A stretch of DNA of 64,000 nucleotides from Rhizobium sp. NXC14 (GTDB lineage: Bacteria > Pseudomonadota > Alphaproteobacteria > Rhizobiales > Rhizobiaceae), in contig NZ_CP021032.1 in assembly GCF_002117485.1 (NCBI RefSeq), positions 434,001 through 498,000 of the forward strand, in the 5' to 3' direction. The notes beneath the pieces were generated by a model. It saw only the letters and a list, made by a program, of their open reading frames with translations, had not been told where the DNA came from and made no database searches. Below, one piece after another: positions 58,946 to 64,000 of the stretch. A program made the position numbers and the translations under genes. Each line of letters begins with the position of its first letter. Position 1 is the first letter of the stretch.

Positions 58946-60352
58946 ATGCGCTACACCTTGAGACCGCCGGTGCTGGCGCGCGGCGCGGACCGCTCCTTCT
59001 GGCTCCAGGACGCCGGTGCCGCCCCGGTCACCACGCCGCTCGCCGGCGATCAGGCCGCCGATGTCGCGATCGTCGGCGGCGGCTATACGGGCCTGTGGTC
59101 GGCGCTGCGCCTGAAGGAGCAGGATCCCGGGCTGAAGATCGTCCTGCTCGAGGCGGATTGCTGCGGGGCAGGGGCATCCGGCCGCAATGGCGGCCAGGTC
59201 CACTCCTGGTTTGCCGAGATTGATCTTCTTGCCGCGGTGGTGGGAGAGACGGAGGCGCTTTCGCTCTGCCGGGCGACCGCCGATGCGATTGACGAGCTGG
59301 AGGCCCTGCAGGCAAGCGGCGCGATCGCCATGGATCTCAGGCTGGACGGATGGCTATGGACGGCAAGCGCCAGGGCCCAGGAAGGCGCATGGCAGAAGGC
59401 GCTTGAGATGGCGGAGGGCCAGGGCGAAGCGCGCTTCAGCCGGCTCGATGCCGGCGAGATTGCCCGCCGCACCGGCTCTCGCGCCTCCTATATGGGCATT
59501 GCCGAGATGCGGGCAGGAACGGTGCAGCCGGCAAAGCTCGCCGCGGGCCTGCGCCGGCTCGCTCTCGCGCGCGATGTGATCATCCACGAAAAGACGCCCG
59601 TCACCGCAATCGAACCGGGGGCCATCGCCACCCTGCACACGCCGCAGGGCCGCCTTCGCGCCGGCCGCGTCGTGCTGGCGGCGAATGCCTGGCTTGCATC
59701 CATTCCCGAGCTCCTGCGCTACATCTATGTGGTCGAAAGCCAGATCGTCGCCACGGAGCCAGTGCCGGATCTGCTTCAGAGCCTGGGGTGGACGGGCGGC
59801 GAATCGATCTGCGACGCGCAGGCGCATGTGCTCTATTACCAGCGCACGCCGGAGGGGCGGGTCATCTTCGGCCGCGGCAGCGGCAAGATCGCCTACGGCG
59901 ATCGGATCGGTCCCTCCTTCAACCGCGGTACGGAAAAGGGCGCCGATAACAGGCGCGAGCTGGACCGGGTCTACCCCGAGCTGAGAACAGTGAGGATCGA
60001 GCACGACTGGTCGGGGCCGATCGACTGCACCGCAGATCACCTGCCGATCTTCGGCCATCTCGCGGGCCAGCCCGATATCTTCTTCGGCATCGGCTTCAAC
60101 GGCACCGGGATAGCCCAGGCGCCCGTCGCCGGCCGCATCCTCGCGAGCCTGGTGCTCGGCCGAGATGATCAATGGAGCCGCAGCGGTCTTGTCGGCCTTG
60201 GCAAGCGCAAGACGCTGCCGCCGGAGCCGATCCGCTATCTCGGCGGCAGGCTCGTCCGCAAGGCGATCCGCCTTCGCAACGATGCCGAAATCGAGAACCG
60301 GCGGGTCAACCCGATCGTCCGCTACATCTCCGAATTGAAGCCCGGCGGCTGA
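58946..60352 (+). CDS. FAD-dependent amine oxidase (PuuB/OrdL-like)
   Basis: 468 aa from the ATG at 58946. Rossmann motif AIVGGGYTGLWSALRLKE, adenine-binding LLEADCCGAGASGRNGGQ, and GIGFNGTGIAQAP at the end, as in gamma-glutamylputrescine oxidase and other DAO-type enzymes. It follows the kinase by 4 bp. In this operon it could oxidise fructosyl amino acids directly (amadoriase-like) or an amine freed from them; this is inference. Last gene of the operon. Confidence 0.85.
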   Translation: MRYTLRPPVLARGADRSFWLQDAGAAPVTTPLAGDQAADVAIVGGGYTGLWSALRLKEQDPGLKIVLLEADCCGAGASGRNGGQVHSWFAEIDLLAAVVGETEALSLCRATADAIDELEALQASGAIAMDLRLDGWLWTASARAQEGAWQKALEMAEGQGEARFSRLDAGEIARRTGSRASYMGIAEMRAGTVQPAKLAAGLRRLALARDVIIHEKTPVTAIEPGAIATLHTPQGRLRAGRVVLAANAWLASIPELLRYIYVVESQIVATEPVPDLLQSLGWTGGESICDAQAHVLYYQRTPEGRVIFGRGSGKIAYGDRIGPSFNRGTEKGADNRRELDRVYPELRTVRIEHDWSGPIDCTADHLPIFGHLAGQPDIFFGIGFNGTGIAQAPVAGRILASLVLGRDDQWSRSGLVGLGKRKTLPPEPIRYLGGRLVRKAIRLRNDAEIENRRVNPIVRYISELKPGG

Positions 60353-60685
60353 TGTGATGCGCCTGCCATGAGGCGGCCGCCGAAAGGGAGCACAGGAGCG
60401 GCACGCCCGCCGCTTGAGTTCCCGGCCAGACCTCCGAGATGAGTGTCGGGGGGCAGATCGCCGGCCGACCGCACCGACGCCGGGCTCACGCCCGATTTGA
60501 GAACCGAACAAGGATCTACGGCAGCTTCGCGCCCTCATTCCGGCCATTAAGGTAAGTCGAGGGGAATGTCCAAAGCCGAGCGTTCCGCTGGACGCCTGAG
60601 CCACCTCCTGTATGGGCGGCAAGCAGCCATTCCGAACGCCGAACCATAGTACCTGCTTTGTCGCGCAGCCGAAACAAGCGAGGCT
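60353..60685. other. Convergent intergenic region, nothing recognised
   Basis: 330 bp between convergent genes; no gene, strong hairpin with T-tract or repeat was seen. Confidence 0.45.
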
Positions 60686-61132
60686 CTAAAGCCACCTTCT
60701 CACGTTACGCGCGTATTCGTCGAAAGCCGGGCCGAACTGGCGGCGCATCTTGGCTTCCTCGAAGGGGATGTGGACCCAATTGGCGGTAGCAAACACCAAG
60801 AGGGGGGCGACGAACATAAGAATAGCGCCCGTCGCCACAGCCACACCGAGGCTGAGGACAACGAGGCCCAGATACATCGGATTGCGGGTGAACTGAAAAG
60901 GTCCGCCGGTGACCAGCTTGTTGTTGGTTTCCGAGGTGGGATTGACCTGGGTGCCCTCACGTCGGAACAGTATCAAAGCCCAAACTGGAGCAATGAAACT
61001 CACCGCGATGAGCCCGATCCCGACGAAGAGGCTATGTACCCAAGGTACGGCGGGCCACCCGGCCAAGTAGCTGGCGCCCGCAGTGAGGATCAAGAAGAGA
61101 AGGGCCCATATCGGTGGTGGAAGTTTCAACAT
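60686..61132 (-). CDS. Isoprenylcysteine/phospholipid methyltransferase-like membrane protein
   Basis: 148 aa with about four membrane helices. The conserved C-terminal block is present: GGPFQFTRNPMYLGLV, then FEEAKMRRQFGPAFDEYARNV (ICMT/PEMT and NnrU-like motif). These enzymes methylate lipids or small molecules using SAM at the membrane. Single gene; role unknown. Confidence 0.85.
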   Translation of the reverse strand: MLKLPPPIWALLFLILTAGASYLAGWPAVPWVHSLFVGIGLIAVSFIAPVWALILFRREGTQVNPTSETNNKLVTGGPFQFTRNPMYLGLVVLSLGVAVATGAILMFVAPLLVFATANWVHIPFEEAKMRRQFGPAFDEYARNVRRWL

Positions 61133-61397
61133 ATTCGTTCACCTCGCGCAGCGCGACCGGCGCTCTATTGCCGGCACCGGGAGCGACTATAAGGAATATT
61201 GCCCCTCAAAGCCATTTGCGGCCGCTATGAGTCGGAGGCGGCCGATCAGCAAAGCGCCTCATATCGGTCGTAAAAGTCGCCATCGCGCTAGCCCTAAAGC
61301 CGACATAGCTCCGCAGCGGCGACCTGTCTCCTGCGCGCCAATCGAGGTCAAAAGCCAGATACGGTGGTTACGCGACGGCGAGGTCGTATCCGCTGGT

Positions 61398-62327
61398 TCA
61401 AGTAGCTGTGCGAAGTTGTTCCTTACCCCTGCCGAACTGCCGGGGCGGCAGGCCCATAACACGCTTGAAAGCGGTATTGAAGGAATGCTCCGACGCATAT
61501 CCGAGCGAAGCCGAAATCTGTGCGATGGACTCCCTTCCTTGAGAGAGTCTCTCTGCTGCTGACATCATGCGTCTCTGCGTGAGATATGACATAGGGGTCT
61601 CTCCGACGCGTCTTCGGAAATGATTTGCGAAACTCGAACGCGACATTCCGGCCTTGTCGGCAAGCGCTTCCAGAGTCCAGGCGCGTGACGGCTCGGAATG
61701 CATCGCCTCTATAACCTTTCCTAGGCGGGCGTCCGAAAGAGCGGCGAACCAGCCGACCTCCGCCTCACACACCGTTTCGAGATAAAGTCGTAACGCTTGG
61801 GCCAGGATCATGTGCGACAGGTTCTGGGCGACGGACATCGCCCCCGGCTTCATCTCCTTCAGCTCCGCCATCATGAGGTCGAGGTAGAGCCGCAGCCTGG
61901 CCTTATCTGACGACGTATCGATGCGAATGAGCGGAGGCAGGGTTTTCAGCATGAATGCCGGATGGCGCCCATCGACCTCAAATCGGCTGCCGACTAAGAG
62001 GACGTCTCCGCCGCCATTATAGGTGACGACTTCTCCACTGCGGTTGGGATCAAGCACTTCGCTCGCTCGTCTCGGCTCGACCTGAGGGTCACTCGCGATG
62101 TGGACTGGTCGACCGCTAGGAAGAACAAAGCAATCCCCGGCAGACACTTTCAGCGCCCCGCCGATGCCCTCTATCGAGAGCCAGCATTCGCCTTTCATTA
62201 CCGCATAGCATTTTATCCTCCCTGCGAGATCATCGAGCGTCAATGCCCACTGACCGCCCGCATCGAATCCGGCGGTTATATAGCTCCGAGGCTTCAAAAG
62301 ACTGAGAAGTTCGGAAAGGACATCCAT
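61398..62327 (-). CDS. AraC-family regulator with cupin_6 domain
   Basis: 309 aa. N-terminal cupin (cupin_6) ~1-200, with GECWLSIEG, GDCFVLPSGRPVHIAS, and a C-terminal AraC DNA-binding domain (~205-300): LADKAGMSRSSFANHFRRRV and IAQISASLGYASEHSFNTAFKR. Divergent from an oxidoreductase gene at 62438, which it probably controls. ATG at 62327. Confidence 0.92.
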   Translation of the reverse strand: MDVLSELLSLLKPRSYITAGFDAGGQWALTLDDLAGRIKCYAVMKGECWLSIEGIGGALKVSAGDCFVLPSGRPVHIASDPQVEPRRASEVLDPNRSGEVVTYNGGGDVLLVGSRFEVDGRHPAFMLKTLPPLIRIDTSSDKARLRLYLDLMMAELKEMKPGAMSVAQNLSHMILAQALRLYLETVCEAEVGWFAALSDARLGKVIEAMHSEPSRAWTLEALADKAGMSRSSFANHFRRRVGETPMSYLTQRRMMSAAERLSQGRESIAQISASLGYASEHSFNTAFKRVMGLPPRQFGRGKEQLRTAT

Positions 62328-62437
62328 TGTCAGCCCCCAATTTGGACGATGGCGAACAAACTTGCGACTTCAAGGCATAGAGCGTTCAGGTGCGAAGGTC
62401 TACCAAGCTGGGAGCAGACAATAAGGAGCTCAACCAC

Positions 62438-63385
62438 ATGAAAGCTGCAGTCGTTAACGTCTTTGGTGTCACGCCGTCATTCCAGGAATTCCCCGAACCG
62501 GAAGCCGGCGATGGCGAGACGGTCGTCACCGTCGAGGCTGCCGCGATCAGCCCAATCGTCAAGCTACTCGCCTCCGGCCGTCACTACACGAGCGCCGCAA
62601 ACGCCGGATTCGTTCCAGGCGTGGACGGTATAGGGCGGGATGCCGACGGCAAGCGCGTCTACTTCCTTTTCCCGAAGGCACCTTTCGGCTCGCTGGCAGA
62701 GAAATCACTGTCGGCCCGAGCTATGACCGTTCCGGTTCCCGACATCCTCCCAAGCGATCGAGCTGCGGCCTTGGCGACAGGCGCGCTGGCATCCTGGGTG
62801 GCGCTGTCGCGCCGGGCCAAGCTGCAGAAAGGTGAAACTGTCCTCATTGTCGGCGCAACTGGCTCGTCGGGCAGCATGGCAATTCAGACTGCCCGGCATT
62901 TCGGCGCAACCAAGATTGTCGCCGTCGGCCGCAACAATCAGAAGCTCGATAGGCTCGATGCGGACGTCAAGATCGCGCTGGACGACGGAGCGGATCATTT
63001 GCTGCGCGCGCAGTTCGACCACGGCATCGACGTCGTTCTCGACTTTGTCTGGGGTGAACCCGCCGTTCGGATCCTTCAGGCGGCAACCAAGGACCGGGGG
63101 TCCCGCCTCGGCGAACCGCGTCTGCGCTATGTCCAGTTGGGTACGATGGCGGGCTCGGAAATCCCTATCAGAGGAGATATGCTTCGCAGTACCGGGCTCG
63201 AGCTGATGGGCAGCGGTATTGGGAGCGCTGCCGTGACCGACCTGTTGGCCTGCGCAGGCGAGCTTCTGGAGGCAGCCCCCGCAGCAGGCTTTGATACCGA
63301 TTTTGCGAGTGTGCCCTTGAGTAAGATTGGGGAGGCCTGGAACGACGATTCCAATAGGCGCTACGTCATCCTGCCGGCGCAATGA
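62438..63385 (+). CDS. Quinone-oxidoreductase-like (zinc-less MDR) enzyme
   Basis: 315 aa from the ATG at 62438 (AAGGAG upstream). Medium-chain dehydrogenase/reductase: VNVFGVTPSFQEFPEPEAGDG domain, VLIVGATGSSGSMAIQTARHFGA Rossmann motif, no structural-zinc Cys cluster, so likely NADPH-dependent quinone or enone reductase. Divergent from the AraC gene, consistent with a one-to-one regulator/enzyme pair. Confidence 0.9.
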   Translation: MKAAVVNVFGVTPSFQEFPEPEAGDGETVVTVEAAAISPIVKLLASGRHYTSAANAGFVPGVDGIGRDADGKRVYFLFPKAPFGSLAEKSLSARAMTVPVPDILPSDRAAALATGALASWVALSRRAKLQKGETVLIVGATGSSGSMAIQTARHFGATKIVAVGRNNQKLDRLDADVKIALDDGADHLLRAQFDHGIDVVLDFVWGEPAVRILQAATKDRGSRLGEPRLRYVQLGTMAGSEIPIRGDMLRSTGLELMGSGIGSAAVTDLLACAGELLEAAPAAGFDTDFASVPLSKIGEAWNDDSNRRYVILPAQ

Positions 63386-63401
63386 TCCTCAGAACAATTC
63401 A

Positions 63402-63424
63402 CCCGAAGCGAAGTGCGCTTCGGG
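63402..63424. terminator. GC-rich hairpin between convergent genes
   Basis: CCCGAAGCG and CGCTTCGGG form a perfect 9-bp stem with loop AAGTG, 17 bp after the oxidoreductase stop and before the convergent ABC gene. No T-tract follows, so termination by this hairpin is uncertain. Confidence 0.5.
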
Positions 63425-63555
63425 CGGATCGCGGACTCCGGCAAACCGCCGCGGACTGGCCGCTTTTGTCTCTTGCATTCGGGATGCAGTCAGACCGCAG
63501 GCGACCCCAAATTAGGCAGTGCCCCCAAGCCAAGCCGATTTCAGCGACTCGCGAT

Positions 63556-64000
63556 CTACCTCGCCTCACCAAACTCCGCCGCCAACACCGCATCCTTCAG
63601 CGCCCTTGAATACGCATGCTGCGGATCATCCAGCACTGCCCGAGCCCGCCCTCGCTCAACAATCTCCCCTTTGCGCATGATGATGATATTGTCGCTGACA
63701 TAATAGGCCGTCGCGAGATCATGCGTGATGTAGATGATCGAAAGGCCGAGCTCGTTTTTCAGCCGGCCGAAGAGGTTGACGATGGCCATGCGCAGCGATG
63801 CGTCGACCATCGAGACCGGTTCGTCGGCCACCAGCAGGCGCGGCTCAGGGATCAGCGCACGGGCGATGGCGACGCGCTGCAGCTGACCGCCGGAGAGTTC
63901 GTGGGGGAAGCGGCCTTTCACCTCTTCCAGCGTCAGGCCGACGTGGTGGAGGGCGGTATCGGCCATCCTCTCCACCTCCCGCCGGTCCGGCCGCTTGCCG
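63556..64000 (-). CDS. ABC transporter ATPase, oligopeptide/dipeptide type, 5' part missing
   Basis: The last ~147 codons are in the window; the frame is open past base 64000, so the N-terminus, including Walker A, is outside. Signature [15 protein letters not shown], Walker [12 protein letters not shown] and H-loop [13 protein letters not shown] are present. The fragment ends with the C-terminal region seen in DppF/OppF-like ATPases ([13 protein letters not shown]). Substrate unknown; relatives in rhizobia import peptides or oligosaccharides. Confidence 0.88.
   Translation of the reverse strand, partial: GKRPDRREVERMADTALHHVGLTLEEVKGRFPHELSGGQLQRVAIARALIPEPRLLVADEPVSMVDASLRMAIVNLFGRLKNELGLSIIYITHDLATAYYVSDNIIIMRKGEIVERGRARAVLDDPQHAYSRALKDAVLAAEFGEAR

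Noticed and set aside
1..64000. CRISPR arrays, tRNA, rRNA, insertion sequences and prophage genes
   Set aside because: Looked for repeated spaced units, cloverleaf motifs, transposase motifs (DDE) and phage structural proteins; none could be supported.

Overview
The window looks like chromosome or large-plasmid DNA of a fast-growing rhizobium (Rhizobium leguminosarum/etli group is my best guess). The grounds are high GC, alphaproteobacterial families such as DUF982 and DUF1127, an IetA/IetS pair, a Tad/Cpa-type pilus cluster, and REP-like palindromes of the kind common in Rhizobiales. No rRNA, tRNA, CRISPR array, insertion sequence or phage gene was seen.

Layout. (1) 1-742, minus strand: start of a urea-carboxylase-associated, probably guanidine-linked ABC transporter operon, preceded by a guanidine-I (ykkC) riboswitch and a canonical sigma-54 promoter. 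(2) 1039-18852: an envelope protease cluster. It holds a secreted caspase-like/Sel1 protein, a lipoprotein ending in an S74-type self-processing domain, an NlpC/P60-like peptidase, and then one plus-strand operon (7538-17322): DUF4384-OmpA protein, caspase-DUF4384, trypsin fused to an active-site-altered caspase plus DUF4384, a serpin, and a pseudokinase-TM-FGE-like protein. A NYN-LOTUS protein and a DUF982 protein follow. (3) 19049-22487: subtilisin plus AAA ATPase (IetS/IetA), a known plasmid-stability and anti-phage type of module. (4) 22969-33059: a patchwork of small metabolic genes and regulators (tautomerase/LysR, ArsR/SRPBCC, VOC, aminoglycoside phosphotransferase-like, two NmrA-like reductases, LysR, SDR, adenylate cyclase with TPR). 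(5) 34134-46228: a Tad-like type IV pilus system with two CpaF ATPases, one FHA-fused, plus a membrane FHA protein and no visible secretin. (6) 46292-52195: methyltransferase, DUF1127, AraC, a split adenylation-carrier-acyltransferase enzyme, and a GGDEF protein. (7) 52333-60352: a LacI-controlled Amadori-compound (fructosamine) uptake and catabolism operon with a decayed epimerase gene. (8) 60686-64000: methyltransferase-like membrane protein, AraC, zinc-less alcohol-dehydrogenase-like enzyme, and the 3' part of a peptide-type ABC ATPase.

The strongest candidate for an undescribed system is the 7538-17322 operon, and perhaps the wider 1039-17322 cluster. A secreted trypsin with the Asp that selects Arg/Lys sits directly beside a secreted serpin whose reactive loop carries an Arg at about P1-P2. 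The same operon has two caspase-like domains, one lacking the catalytic His, a peptidoglycan-anchoring OmpA protein and a membrane pseudokinase. This reads as a self-contained, inhibitor-buffered proteolytic pathway in the cell envelope. That reading is inference from domains and order; no function has been shown here.
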